Shown here: positions 23,090 to 31,621 of the stretch, piece by piece
Layout of the letters: each line of letters begins with the position of its first letter
How positions within the stretch are numbered: position 1 is the first letter of the stretch
Source: Endoryza sp044226045
GTDB lineage: Bacteria > Bacteroidota > Bacteroidia > Chitinophagales > Chitinophagaceae
DNA: 64,000 nt
NCBI GenBank assembly: GCA_044226045.1
Contig: JBGAHR010000004.1
Location: forward strand, 90,544-154,543
Direction of reading: 5' to 3'
The notes under the pieces: model-generated
Databases searched by the model: none
What the model was told of the DNA's origin: nothing
The model's input: the letters and a program-made list of their open reading frames with translations, nothing else
Position numbers and translations under genes: made by a program

Positions 23090-24208
23090 TCAGGATCTCT
23101 TCCGGTAATTCAGCACGGCCCAGCCATTGAGCACAACAGCAAAAGCTCCCATCGCCATCAGGTGATGTTTGATATCGGCCAGACCGCTGCCTTTCAATAC
23201 AACCATTCTCATCACTTCAATAAAATAGGACACCGGGTTGAACCAGGTCAAAACCCTGGCCCATGCAGGCATACTATCTATGGAAGTGTACAACCCACCA
23301 AGCAAAACGAAAATCATCATTATAAAAAACGAAATCAACATGGCCTGCTGCTGGTTCACGGCAAAGGTGGACACCAGCAGTCCGAGACCCAATACAGCCA
23401 GCAGGAACAGGGCGGCAAAAACATAGATGGTTCCAAAAGAACCAACAGGCACAATGCCATAGGCAACTCTTGAAATGACCAGGCCAAGCGTAAGGACCAC
23501 CAGCCCGATTATCCAGAAAGGGATGAGTTTGCCAAGGATGAAAATATGTTTACGGATCGGCGTCACATTCAACTGCTCGATGGTCCCAATCTCTTTCTCC
23601 TTCACGATATTGATCGCGGCGAGATTCGCTCCTACCATGGTTAACAGGATCACCAGAATGCCCGGCACCATGAAAAATTTATAGTTCATCAAAGGATTGA
23701 ACCAGTTGGAAGACGTGACTTCAATTTGCGTTTCGGGACTGAACCTGGGCATCTGGATCCAGTCGGTTCTGATCCTGCCATTATAATCCTGAATGATGGT
23801 GCGCAGATAAGCCGCGCCCAGGTTTGCCTTGGTGCCATTGATGGCATTCACTGCCATAAACAGGGTGGCTTCGCTTTGCTTTACCAGGTCCTTTTCAAAA
23901 GAAGCGGGGATCTGCAAAACCAGGTCGGCCTGGTCGGTTTCCACCTGGTGCAGCGACTGCTGCCAGGAAGCCGAATAATCGGTGAGCTGAAAATATCCCG
24001 ATGCGGTAATCTTGTTGACCAGTTGTCGGCCATACTCGGAATGATCATGATCTACCACCGCCAGTTTGATGTTCTTCACTTCATAGTCTGCCGCCCAGGG
24101 TAAAACCAGCAACTGCACGATGGGCATCATGAAAATGATCCGCAAGATGGAAGGGTCCCTGAATATCTGCCGAAACTCCTTCTGCAACAAAAATTTCAAC
24201 GTTCTCAT
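23090..24208 (-). CDS. ABC-2 type permease of a drug/hydrophobic-compound exporter (YhhJ/YbhR-like), second of pair
   Basis: 372 residues. One N-terminal span at about 20-40 ('DPSILRIIFMMPIVQLLVLP') is followed by a large periplasmic domain to about residue 175. Five C-terminal spans follow, with the coupling-helix motif 'VKEKEIGTIEQLNVTP' at about 205-220 that is typical of ABC2_membrane_3 proteins. The start overlaps the preceding permease stop by 4 bp, so the two are translationally coupled and probably form a heterodimer. It is the last gene of the TetR-TolC-MFP-ATPase-ATPase-permease-permease operon. Confidence 0.9.
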   Translation of the reverse strand: MRTLKFLLQKEFRQIFRDPSILRIIFMMPIVQLLVLPWAADYEVKNIKLAVVDHDHSEYGRQLVNKITASGYFQLTDYSASWQQSLHQVETDQADLVLQIPASFEKDLVKQSEATLFMAVNAINGTKANLGAAYLRTIIQDYNGRIRTDWIQMPRFSPETQIEVTSSNWFNPLMNYKFFMVPGILVILLTMVGANLAAINIVKEKEIGTIEQLNVTPIRKHIFILGKLIPFWIIGLVVLTLGLVISRVAYGIVPVGSFGTIYVFAALFLLAVLGLGLLVSTFAVNQQQAMLISFFIMMIFVLLGGLYTSIDSMPAWARVLTWFNPVSYFIEVMRMVVLKGSGLADIKHHLMAMGAFAVVLNGWAVLNYRKRS

Positions 24209-25311
24209 GCCAACCTGATTTTAAATTTCTTAATGGCTACCGTTACGAAGAATACCATCATCCCGAAAAGGATCAGCGTTTCCTTCCAGACAGCGTCGAT
24301 GCTCAGTCCTTTAATCATCACCGATTTCACAATGATGTAATACCATTTCGCGGGTACGATATTGGAAACAGCCCGCAACGGGGCCGGCATGTTTTCAACG
24401 GGGAACATAAATCCGCTGAGCATAACCGTCGGAAGGAATAAGGCCACCAGGGAGATGAACATGGCTGTTTGCTGCGAACCGGCCGCCGCGGAAATCAACA
24501 ATCCCAACGCCAGCGACACCAGCGTAAAGAGTATGCTTTCTCCAATGAGCAGCCATAAATTTCCATTGACCGGCACTTCCAGGACATACACACTCAGCAA
24601 CAGGATGCTGGCAATATTGACGATCGACAATACCAGGTAAGGAATAGCTTTTGCAATTACGATCATCATGGGGCGCATGGGAGATACCAGCAGTATTTCC
24701 ATGGTTCCGAGTTCCTTCTCCTTTACAATGGTAATGGCGGTCATCATGGTACAAACCAGCAACAACACCATCGCCATCACGCCCGGCACGAAATTGAATG
24801 CTCCTTTCAGTTGCGGGTTGTACAACATGCGCATTTCCGTATGAATGGTATAAGGCAGTTTTTGCTGTTGCCGCATCCGTTCCTGGAAATCCATGATGAT
24901 GGAGGAGGCATAATTGGTGAGCGTACTGGCCACGTTTGGGTCAGACGCGTCGGCAATCAACTGGATCTGCGCTTTGTTGAAATGTTTCAGATCATCATTG
25001 AAATGAGCCGGTATCACCATCGCCATTTTAATGTTGCCCGCCTTGAATTCTTCTTCGATCTGCCGATAGCTGTAGATATTACGACCAATGTCGAAATAAC
25101 GGCTGGCGTTCACCTGAGCAAGCAACGAGGCGGAGGCGGCATCTTTGGAAAGATCCAGAACGGCTATCCGCGAATTCTTCACTTCGTTCGTCAGAGCGAA
25201 TCCAAAAATGATGATCTGCACGATGGGCATGCCCAGGAGAATAAACAGGGTCCGCCTGTCTCGCCAGATGTGAAAAAACTCTTTTTTTACAAAAACCAGG
25301 AACTGCTTCAT
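24205..25311 (-). CDS. ABC-2 type permease of the exporter, first of pair
   Basis: 368 residues with the same architecture as its neighbour. The first span follows 'FFHIWRDRRTLFILLGMPIV', a periplasmic domain extends to about residue 170, and the coupling motif 'IVKEKELGTMEILLVSPMRP' precedes five C-terminal spans. It is the homologous partner of the permease at 23090, which it overlaps by 4 bp. It lies 48 bp downstream of the second ATPase. Substrate is unknown. The E. coli YbhFSR system, with the same gene kinds, exports drugs and Na+/Li+. Confidence 0.9.
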   Translation of the reverse strand: MKQFLVFVKKEFFHIWRDRRTLFILLGMPIVQIIIFGFALTNEVKNSRIAVLDLSKDAASASLLAQVNASRYFDIGRNIYSYRQIEEEFKAGNIKMAMVIPAHFNDDLKHFNKAQIQLIADASDPNVASTLTNYASSIIMDFQERMRQQQKLPYTIHTEMRMLYNPQLKGAFNFVPGVMAMVLLLVCTMMTAITIVKEKELGTMEILLVSPMRPMMIVIAKAIPYLVLSIVNIASILLLSVYVLEVPVNGNLWLLIGESILFTLVSLALGLLISAAAGSQQTAMFISLVALFLPTVMLSGFMFPVENMPAPLRAVSNIVPAKWYYIIVKSVMIKGLSIDAVWKETLILFGMMVFFVTVAIKKFKIRLA

Positions 25312-25359
25312 ATCTATTCAGTCATTTAATAATTTTTTTTCGCTCATGGGTAGCTGTGA

Positions 25360-26106
25360 TTAGTCCGCACTTCTGGTGGCTTTACGGGCCAGTTTTAGAA
25401 ATACGTCATCCATGGAGTCGGTCTGGTAGGTCGCCCGCAGGTTCACCGGGCTGTCGAGCGCTTCAATTTTTCCATCCACCATTATACTGACGCGGTTGCA
25501 ATACTCTGCTTCATCCATGTAGTGGGTGGTTACAAAAATGGTAATACCCAATTCAGCGGCCTGGTAGATCATCGCCCAGAATTCCCTTCTGGTAACCGGG
25601 TCTACCCCACCGGTCGGTTCATCGAGAAAAACGATCTTGGGATCGTGAAAGATCGCCACGGAAAAGGCCAGCTTTTGTTTCCAGCCGAGGGGAAGCGATC
25701 CCACCAGCTTGTTGGCTTCCGGTGTCAGGTTCAGGTGTTCCAGGATAAAAGCGGTCTTGTCTTTGATCTGCTGGTCCGTCATTCCGTAGATGCCTCCGTA
25801 AAAACGCATGTTCTCCTTTACCGTCAGATCATCGTACAAAGAAAACTTCTGGCTCATGTAACCGATGCTCGCCTTGATTTTCTCGTTCTCCCGGTACACA
25901 TCATATCCTGCTACAGTAGCAGATCCGGAGGTGGGCATCGATAAGCCACAGAGCATCCTCATGGCGGTTGTTTTTCCTGCACCGTTGGCTCCCAGGAATC
26001 CGAATATCTCTCCTTTGTTCACTTCGAAACTGATGTGGTCGACTGCGGTGAATTCACCGAACCTTTTACATAGTTTCTCCGCGGTTATAATTTTTTCACT
26101 GGTCAT
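25360..26106 (-). CDS. ABC transporter ATPase, second of pair, with atypical signature motif
   Basis: 248 residues. Walker A is GANGAGKTT (about residue 39), Walker B and D-loop are 'IVFLDEPTGGVDP' (about 165), and the H-loop is 'VTTHYMDEAEYC'. The ABC signature, normally LSGGxxQ, reads 'LPLGWKQKLA', so the Ser-Gly pair that contacts ATP is replaced by Pro-Leu. A degenerate signature in one of two linked ATPases is common in asymmetric exporters. In E. coli YbhF both ATPases are fused in one chain; here they are separate genes one base apart. Confidence 0.92.
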   Translation of the reverse strand: MTSEKIITAEKLCKRFGEFTAVDHISFEVNKGEIFGFLGANGAGKTTAMRMLCGLSMPTSGSATVAGYDVYRENEKIKASIGYMSQKFSLYDDLTVKENMRFYGGIYGMTDQQIKDKTAFILEHLNLTPEANKLVGSLPLGWKQKLAFSVAIFHDPKIVFLDEPTGGVDPVTRREFWAMIYQAAELGITIFVTTHYMDEAEYCNRVSIMVDGKIEALDSPVNLRATYQTDSMDDVFLKLARKATRSAD

Positions 26107-26107
26107 A

Positions 26108-27022
26108 TTATTGCATTAAATCCATGAAACAATCTTCAATGGTCGGTTGCAGCGCAATCATTTCGAGGCCATTCATTTTTTTTGCCGACAGGTCTTCCCA
26201 AAGCTGCACTTCACTTCCCTCGGGGCGCATCACCACGTTGTGATATATACCCGATGGATACACGCGTTCTACATAGGGGAGTTCTTTTGTGGAGTTGAGA
26301 AGGGAAAGCATATGATCCGATCTGACCCCAATCAGCTTTTTACCAAACTGGTCTACGATCCGCCCGGGAGTGTCGATTTTTAGTATCTGTCCGTTCTGCA
26401 TCAGCGCTACCCGGTCGCACATCGCCGCTTCATCCATATAGGGAGTTGACACCAGGATGGTAATACCTTTTTGCCTCAGATCCTTTAACATCGCCCAGAA
26501 CTCTTTCCTGGAAACCGCATCCACACCGGTGGTGGGTTCATCGAGAAAGAGTACCGTGGGCCGGTGAATCAGTGCGCAACTGAGCGCCAGTTTCTGTTTC
26601 ATACCACCCGATAATTTTCCGGCCTTTCTTTTCCGGAAGGGTTCAATCTGAACATAAATATCCCGGATCAGCTCGTAGTTCTCTTCGATGGTTGTTTTGA
26701 AAATCGTGGCGAAAAATTCGAGGTTTTCTTCCACGCTCAGATCCTGGTACAAGGAAAAGCGACCCGGCATATACCCCACAGATTGACGGATGGCTTTATA
26801 TTCTTTTACCACGTCATGTCCATCCACCGAAGCAGTCCCTTCGTCTGCCAGCAACAGGGTGGTCAGGATACGGAAGAGGGTTGTTTTACCAGCTCCGTCC
26901 GGACCGATGATTCCAAACAATTCACCTGGCTTCACTTCGAAGCTGAGTCCCTTCAGGGCCTGTACTTCCTGCTTGCCGGAGCCATACTTCTTAACCAGGT
27001 TTTCTATTTTTACGCTTGCCAT
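26108..27022 (-). CDS. ABC transporter ATPase, first of pair, canonical motifs
   Basis: 304 residues. Walker A is GPDGAGKTT (about residue 40), the signature LSGGMKQKL (about 138) is intact, Walker B is 'TVLFLDEPTTGVD', and the switch region is 'STPYMDEAAMC', with Pro where His is usual (H-loop reads STPY). The C-terminal 80 residues after the nucleotide domain form an accessory region. With the second ATPase it would give one site with an intact signature and one without, while the H-loop His is missing in this subunit, so the two chains seem complementary. It lies 48 bp after the HlyD-type gene. Confidence 0.92.
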   Translation of the reverse strand: MASVKIENLVKKYGSGKQEVQALKGLSFEVKPGELFGIIGPDGAGKTTLFRILTTLLLADEGTASVDGHDVVKEYKAIRQSVGYMPGRFSLYQDLSVEENLEFFATIFKTTIEENYELIRDIYVQIEPFRKRKAGKLSGGMKQKLALSCALIHRPTVLFLDEPTTGVDAVSRKEFWAMLKDLRQKGITILVSTPYMDEAAMCDRVALMQNGQILKIDTPGRIVDQFGKKLIGVRSDHMLSLLNSTKELPYVERVYPSGIYHNVVMRPEGSEVQLWEDLSAKKMNGLEMIALQPTIEDCFMDLMQ

Positions 27023-27070
27023 GATTTTACTTTATCGCTGATAAATTGCACTCGTTTACTTTCGGAACCA

Positions 27071-28006
27071 TCACTTCAACACCACTTCCCCATACATGCC
27101 GATCTTCAGCAGTCCGTCATTCTTCACTTTAATCTTCACGGCATACACCAGGTTTGCTCTTTCTTCCTTGGTTTGAATGGTTTTAGGGGTAAACTCCGCC
27201 TTATCGGATATCCAGGTGATGGTACCGGAGTACTCACGGAATTTTTTTTCCCCGCTGTCGATCAGCACTTTTACGGTTTGATTCAGTTTTATCTGCGGTA
27301 ATTGTACCCCTGTAACATAAGCACGCAGGTAAACAGTGGACAGATCGGCGATCTTGTAAAGCGCCTTACCGGCGCTGGTTACTTCCCCGGCCTCTGCATA
27401 TTTTGCGAGAACGGTACCCTGGATCGGGTTTACAATTCTGGAGCGATTGAGTTGATCATCCAGTTGTGCGATCCTTTTCTGAAGCGGAGCGCCTTCACTC
27501 AATACCGAACGGTTTTGAGTAGACACAGCATTCTTCTGAACGGCGATCTGTTGCCTGGTTACGACCATCTCCTTCTGCAGGGCATCGATCTGCGCCACGA
27601 TATCATCTACCTGCTTCTGGGTGGCGGCATCTGCCTTTACCAGGTTTTCAAATCTTTTTCTTTCCTTGTCGAGTGTAGCCATCCGTGATTGCTGAACACC
27701 CAGCTGGTCTTCGAGCAGGCGTACCTGTGGGGAAACATCCAGTGTCTTTTCATTCAATGCCTGGATACTGGCTTCTACCTGTTCTTTTTGAAGAGAGAGG
27801 CCTTGCGCGTCTACCAGTCCGATGACACTGTCTTTAGGAATGGTCATTCCTTCGGTGATGTTGAAGGCCAGGATTTTTCCCGGAATTTCCGAGGATACGA
27901 TGACCTCATCGGCTTCAAATGTGCCAGAGGCATCCGAAACATTGTTTGATTGTCCGCATCCTGTCATGATTGCTGTTACGAAAACAGGAATTACATAATT
28001 TTTCAT
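27071..28006 (-). CDS. HlyD/EmrA-type periplasmic adaptor lipoprotein
   Basis: 311 residues. The signal ending in 'IMTGC' gives a lipid anchor at about Cys17. A biotinyl-lipoyl-like half follows ('VSSEIPGKILAFNITEGMTI'). A long alpha-helical hairpin runs from about 75 to 185, with heptad-like 'LQKEQVEASIQALNEKTL', and then 'GTVLAKYAEAGEVTSAGKAL' of the second lipoyl half. The C-terminal beta barrel ends 'GLLKIGMYGEVVLK'. It connects the inner-membrane ABC pump to the TolC-like channel encoded just upstream. It is similar in organisation to YbhG of the YbhGFSR exporter. Confidence 0.92.
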   Translation of the reverse strand: MKNYVIPVFVTAIMTGCGQSNNVSDASGTFEADEVIVSSEIPGKILAFNITEGMTIPKDSVIGLVDAQGLSLQKEQVEASIQALNEKTLDVSPQVRLLEDQLGVQQSRMATLDKERKRFENLVKADAATQKQVDDIVAQIDALQKEMVVTRQQIAVQKNAVSTQNRSVLSEGAPLQKRIAQLDDQLNRSRIVNPIQGTVLAKYAEAGEVTSAGKALYKIADLSTVYLRAYVTGVQLPQIKLNQTVKVLIDSGEKKFREYSGTITWISDKAEFTPKTIQTKEERANLVYAVKIKVKNDGLLKIGMYGEVVLK

Positions 28007-28016
28007 GATTTTCTTT

Positions 28017-29318
28017 TTATTGATTGCCCAAAATGTATTTGTAATTGATTTTTGCCTGCAGGAGTTGTATCTGGTGCGCGATCAACGATTGCCGGGCCTG
28101 GTCTTCGGCATTGACTTCACGCAGATAGTCGTTGGCCGTGATCACCCCATTCTCCAGTTGTGCTTTGGCCGCGTCCTTTACTTTTGTTCTTAGCCCGATG
28201 ATGGAGCCATCCGATTCTACCAGTCGTTGCAGTTTATCGATCTCGGCCTGTTGCTGTACCAGCGCTGCGTTGGTATTTAGCAGAAAGGTTTCTTTCTGCA
28301 AGCCAACGATCTGCCGGTTGATGTCAACCAGTTGTTTGTCTTTCTTACTCGTGTACAGACCGCCGATATTCCAGGTTAGTCTTACTCCGCCGATATAGTA
28401 GAAATCAAACTGGTTTTTCAGGAAATTCAATGCAGGTTTCGCATAACCACCCTGTGCAAAAACACTGGCCTTTGGAATATTGCGGGATTGAATGAGTTTC
28501 ACCTGGCTGCCGAGCAACTGGTCCTGTGCGTTCAGCAATTGTAATTCGGGTCGAACGACATTGTTGTCGGATGATACCGTTATGTTCTCCGGCAAGGTCA
28601 GTACCTGGTCTTCCGGCAGCGGTTGATGAATGAATAATCCGAGAGCCTGCATAAAACCCGCGCGGGTAGAACGGATCTCTATCGCCCGCTGGTCTGCTTT
28701 CAGCAGTTCCGCGTTCAGCAAATCGAGGTTCGACCGGAAAGCCACGCCATTGGCTACCTGCGATTCAACTTTGCGAATACCGTTTTGCAGATCTTCCTTG
28801 ATGAGACCCACCTGCTTCAATTGCTCGTCGAGGTAAAGCGTTCCCAGGAATAACTGGTTGATCCTTTCCCGAACCTTGAAGAGCTCCACCTCAATTTTCT
28901 GTTGCTCAACTTTGGCGTTCAGTTCCTGCTGATTCTTTTGTTCCCGGATCATGCCGCCGTCATAGATCACCTGGTTGATATCGGCCACTACCTTGTACTG
29001 ATCCTTGCTTAATGGATCCACATTGAAACCCGGTACCGGAACTTTTATTTCCGTTACGGCAGACTGATAACTCGCCTGGGCCAGAAAATTGACCTGGGGC
29101 AGGTATCCTTTTTTAAGGTTATCAATATTGATCCCTGTGGTTTTGGCTACCAGGTCCAGTTGCCTGATCGCCGGGTAATTGGCCCTTGAAAGCTGGTACG
29201 CTTCATCCAGCGTAAGCGGTTTGTTTTGCTGTGCGCTCACATCCGACAATGCAAATACCAGGCAAAGGGCTGTCATTAGACTTCCTTTCATTTTTAACCA
29301 TTTAGTTAACTTATGCAT
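28017..29318 (-). CDS. TolC-family outer membrane efflux channel
   Basis: 433 residues. Signal peptide, with Met1 at 29318 or, equally plausible, Met10 at 29291 ('MKGSLMTALCLVFALSDVSA'). Two OEP repeats follow, with typical 'LTLDEAYQLSRANYPAIRQL' at the mature start and the helix-rich repeats 'LDLLNAELLKADQRAIEIR' and 'RLTWNIGGLYTSKKDKQLVD'. It forms the outer-membrane exit duct of the exporter. A sequence almost identical to the TetR operator lies at 29293-29310, in the first codons or just ahead of the second start, which leaves the start choice open. Confidence 0.9.
   Translation of the reverse strand: MHKLTKWLKMKGSLMTALCLVFALSDVSAQQNKPLTLDEAYQLSRANYPAIRQLDLVAKTTGINIDNLKKGYLPQVNFLAQASYQSAVTEIKVPVPGFNVDPLSKDQYKVVADINQVIYDGGMIREQKNQQELNAKVEQQKIEVELFKVRERINQLFLGTLYLDEQLKQVGLIKEDLQNGIRKVESQVANGVAFRSNLDLLNAELLKADQRAIEIRSTRAGFMQALGLFIHQPLPEDQVLTLPENITVSSDNNVVRPELQLLNAQDQLLGSQVKLIQSRNIPKASVFAQGGYAKPALNFLKNQFDFYYIGGVRLTWNIGGLYTSKKDKQLVDINRQIVGLQKETFLLNTNAALVQQQAEIDKLQRLVESDGSIIGLRTKVKDAAKAQLENGVITANDYLREVNAEDQARQSLIAHQIQLLQAKINYKYILGNQ
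29293..29310. promoter_or_regulatory. Second, imperfect TetR-type operator at the 5' end of the TolC gene
   Basis: TTTAACCATTTAGTTAAC differs at two positions from the perfect palindrome in the TetR promoter (29949-29966), with the same 2-bp spacer. It spans codons 3-9 of the longer TolC frame, or lies immediately upstream of the alternative ATG at 29291. Confidence 0.5.
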
Positions 29319-29326
29319 AAAAAAAT

Positions 29327-29944
29327 TTATTTCCTTATTGATTCAATGATGACACGGGGTATTTCCTTGCGGCGTTGCTCCATGATATGCCTGAACTGGA
29401 ATTCGTCCAGCCCCAGGTTGATCTGGAACATGGGTTTTGCCACAAAAGGAAAAATCGTGAGTGAAATCAGGTTCATGAGCAACTGAAGCGGACTAATGTC
29501 CCGGATCGTTCCTTTGGCCACTTCTGCCGCGATCTGCTCCAGGAATTTGTGCGGCTTGGGTTTATCCGTTTTCTTCCATACTTTCTCCAGGAAAAACTTC
29601 GGATCCCGGTTGATTTCATTCAATACAAACAAGGGCAGGTAAGGGTTTTCAATGGTAACTGAAATATACTCATCCACAAAGAGTTCTATTTTCCGGAACA
29701 GCGGTTCATCCGATTCAAATATCTGGTTGATCCTGGGAAACAGCTTCGAGGAAGCTTCGGTAAAGATGTTCTGGAACAATTGTTCCTTGTTTCTGAAATA
29801 GTAGTGTAGTAAAGCTTTGTTGATGCCTGCCTCATCTGCAATGTCCTGCATGCGTGCACCCATCAGCCCCTGTGTCACAAACACCTTCTTGGCCGCCTCC
29901 AGGATGCGCTGCTGCGTATTCTCGTCTTTTTTCTGTCTTGCCAC
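29327..29944 (-). CDS. TetR/AcrR-family repressor of the efflux operon
   Basis: 205 residues. The N-terminal HTH at about 10-55 reads 'QQRILEAAKKVFVTQG', 'ARMQDIADEAGINKALLHYY' and 'FRNKEQLF', the standard TetR fold. The C-terminal ligand domain is all-helical and ends in a basic stretch. It is the first gene of the operon and is followed after 8 bp by the TolC gene. A perfect palindrome covers its own transcription start, so negative autoregulation with induction by an exported compound is likely (inference from the family). Confidence 0.93.
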   Translation of the reverse strand: MARQKKDENTQQRILEAAKKVFVTQGLMGARMQDIADEAGINKALLHYYFRNKEQLFQNIFTEASSKLFPRINQIFESDEPLFRKIELFVDEYISVTIENPYLPLFVLNEINRDPKFFLEKVWKKTDKPKPHKFLEQIAAEVAKGTIRDISPLQLLMNLISLTIFPFVAKPMFQINLGLDEFQFRHIMEQRRKEIPRVIIESIRK

Positions 29945-29948
29945 TTAA

Positions 29949-29966
29949 TTTAACCATTTGGTTAAA
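29949..29966. promoter_or_regulatory. TetR operator: perfect palindrome TTTAACCA-TT-TGGTTAAA
   Basis: Two 8-bp half sites in perfect inverted order with a 2-bp centre, 4 bp upstream of the TetR ATG and immediately downstream of the -7 box. A bound TetR dimer would block the start of transcription. A near copy is at 29293-29310. Confidence 0.8.
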
Positions 29967-29967
29967 A

Positions 29968-30000
29968 CAAAGGTAAGATGAAAAATCCCGGATCACCAAA
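29968..30000 (-). promoter_or_regulatory. Promoter of the efflux operon (TTTG-N21-TACCTTTG)
   Basis: On the minus strand TTTG at 29997-30000 and TACCTTTG at 29968-29975 match the Bacteroidota -33 and -7 consensus with an allowed 21-bp spacer. The operator palindrome follows directly. Confidence 0.7.
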
Positions 30001-30009
30001 ACTTTTTTA

Positions 30010-30235
30010 ATGGATGGAAGGAAATGGATGGCGGATGGCGGATGGCGGATGACGGATGACGGATTAGAGTGTTTCGCGTTTAACGTTTTACGTTTCACGT
30101 CGGTTTACGGTTTTCAGTTTGCTGTTTGCAGTTACTATTAGCTCAATTTTGACTTTTGAATTTTAACTTTTGACTTTTGAATTCGCCATCCGCCATCCGT
30201 AATCCGTAATCCGTCATTCGTCATCCCCCTCGTTC
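30010..30235. repeat. Inverted-repeat spacer: GGATGGC/GGATGAC arms enclosing CGTTTCA, GTTTGCA and TTTTGAC units
   Basis: The left arm 30025-30066 holds GCGGATG/ACGGATG heptads and the right arm 30182-30226 holds the inverted heptads CGCCATC/CGTAATC/CGTCATT. Between them are CGTTTAACGTTTTACGTTTC-like units (30070-30100), GTTTGCTGTTTGCAG (30116-30131) and TTTTGAC/TTTTGAA units (30146-30181). No gene was seen. It lies upstream of the TetR promoter and at the 3' end of hmgA. Confidence 0.75.
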
Positions 30236-30239
30236 TCCC

Positions 30240-31397
30240 CTATTCTGCCCAGCTCATTACATAATTCGCGTTTTCTATATCGAGCGCCTGTTGAGTGAGC
30301 ATAAGCGGATGAAAGGTGTCGACCATAACTGCCAGCTCCCTGGTTTCTTTGGCTCCCAGGCTTCTTTCCACGGCACCGGGATGAGGGCCATGCGGGATGC
30401 CGGCGGGATGTAAGGTGATCATACCCCTGGTTACGTTTTTGCGGCTCATGAAATCGCCGTCGACATAATACAGCACTTCATCGCTGTCGATATTGGAGTG
30501 ATTGTATGGAGCAGGGATGGCTTGGGGATGATAATCGTACAGCCTGGGAACAAATGAGCAGATCACAAAATTGTGTGCTTCGAAGGTCTGGTGAACAGGA
30601 GGTGGCTGGTGTACCCGGCCGGTGATGGGTTCAAAATCGTGAATACTGAATGCATAAGGATAACAGCATCCATCCCAACCCACCACATCGAATGGATGGG
30701 TACCATAATGGAGGTTGTACAACATTCCTTTCTTTTTGGCCCTGATCAGGAAATCACCGGACTGATCATATGTTTCCAGTTCCTGTGGCCCGCGGATATC
30801 ACGTTCACAATAGGGCGCATGTTCCAGCAGTTGCCCGAATTTGCTCATGTATCTTTTCGGATATCTCACCGGACTAAAAGATTCAACAATAAACAGTCGG
30901 TTATCGGGCGTATCAAACCGGATCTGGTAAATGGTTCCTCTCGGGATCACGAGGTAGTCGCCATATCCGAAAGGAATGTTTCCATACATCGTGCGGAGCA
31001 GTCCGGAGCCTTCGTGGATAAAGATGACCTCATCCGCGTCTGTATTCTTGTAAAAATAATCGGTCAGGCTTTCCTGCGGGGCGGCCAATACAATATGGCA
31101 ATCGTTGTTCACCAAAACCGGGATACGACTGCTGAGATAATCCTTGGCAGGCGGAACACGGAATCCTTCAAAACACCGATGACTCAACATCTTCTCTTCG
31201 GCTATCACAGGTGCGACACTCACCTGCGCTTCCGTTCTGATGATCTGGGTAGGCGGATGGCAATGGTATAACAATGAGTAATCATTGCTGAAACCTTCGG
31301 TTGAAAAAAGTTGTTCTGAATACAACTGACCGTTGGGTTTTCTAAACTGTGTATGACGTTTATGCGGAATAGCTCCCAATGAAAGGTAATGTGGCAT
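30240..31397 (-). CDS. hmgA: Homogentisate 1,2-dioxygenase
   Basis: 385 residues from the ATG at 31397 (MPHYLSLGAIPHKRHTQFR); the frame is open 17 codons further, but this start fits the family. It opens the aromatic ring of homogentisate with Fe2+ and O2 to maleylacetoacetate in tyrosine and phenylalanine breakdown. The cupin-fold C-terminal half contains likely iron ligands in 'RVHQPPPVHQTFEAHNFVIC' and 'LHPAGIPHGPHPG', and 'YNLHYGTHPFDVVGWDG' is a family hallmark. No 4-hydroxyphenylpyruvate dioxygenase or fumarylacetoacetase gene is adjacent. It stands alone with repeat-rich spacer on its 3' side. Confidence 0.9.
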   Translation of the reverse strand: MPHYLSLGAIPHKRHTQFRKPNGQLYSEQLFSTEGFSNDYSLLYHCHPPTQIIRTEAQVSVAPVIAEEKMLSHRCFEGFRVPPAKDYLSSRIPVLVNNDCHIVLAAPQESLTDYFYKNTDADEVIFIHEGSGLLRTMYGNIPFGYGDYLVIPRGTIYQIRFDTPDNRLFIVESFSPVRYPKRYMSKFGQLLEHAPYCERDIRGPQELETYDQSGDFLIRAKKKGMLYNLHYGTHPFDVVGWDGCCYPYAFSIHDFEPITGRVHQPPPVHQTFEAHNFVICSFVPRLYDYHPQAIPAPYNHSNIDSDEVLYYVDGDFMSRKNVTRGMITLHPAGIPHGPHPGAVERSLGAKETRELAVMVDTFHPLMLTQQALDIENANYVMSWAE

Positions 31398-31464
31398 GCG
31401 ATCGAAATTTGAATTGAATAAAATAAAAGGAAAAATTACATCGGCCAACAGGCCCGTTCAAAAG

Positions 31465-31560
31465 TTATCTGCCCCGGGATAATTCCAGGGTGGTCAGCAG
31501 GAAAACATATTTCCATTTGCGCTTATCAATCCAGTAGAGAAAATTGCGATGGAATGGCAT
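31465..31560 (-). CDS. Possible 31-residue basic peptide upstream of hmgA
   Basis: The ATG at 31560 opens MPFHRNFLYWIDKRKWKYVF and 11 more residues before TAA. A TAATTTTG box (TAnnTTTG) lies at 31565-31572, four bases upstream, so a transcript could start almost at this ATG. It is aromatic and Lys/Arg-rich. No family is recognised. It may only be the untranslated leader of hmgA. Confidence 0.22.
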   Translation of the reverse strand: MPFHRNFLYWIDKRKWKYVFLLTTLELSRGR

Positions 31561-31564
31561 CACT

Positions 31565-31572
31565 CAAAATTA
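31565..31572 (-). promoter_or_regulatory. Candidate -7 element (TAATTTTG) upstream of hmgA
   Basis: Exact match to TAnnTTTG on the minus strand. No TTTG at the proper -33 distance. It would give hmgA a 5' leader of about 160 bases. Confidence 0.35.
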
Positions 31573-31621
31573 AGGAGTTTTCTGTTCGGATTTACTTTGT
31601 AGTTTGCGCCTTTATCACCGT

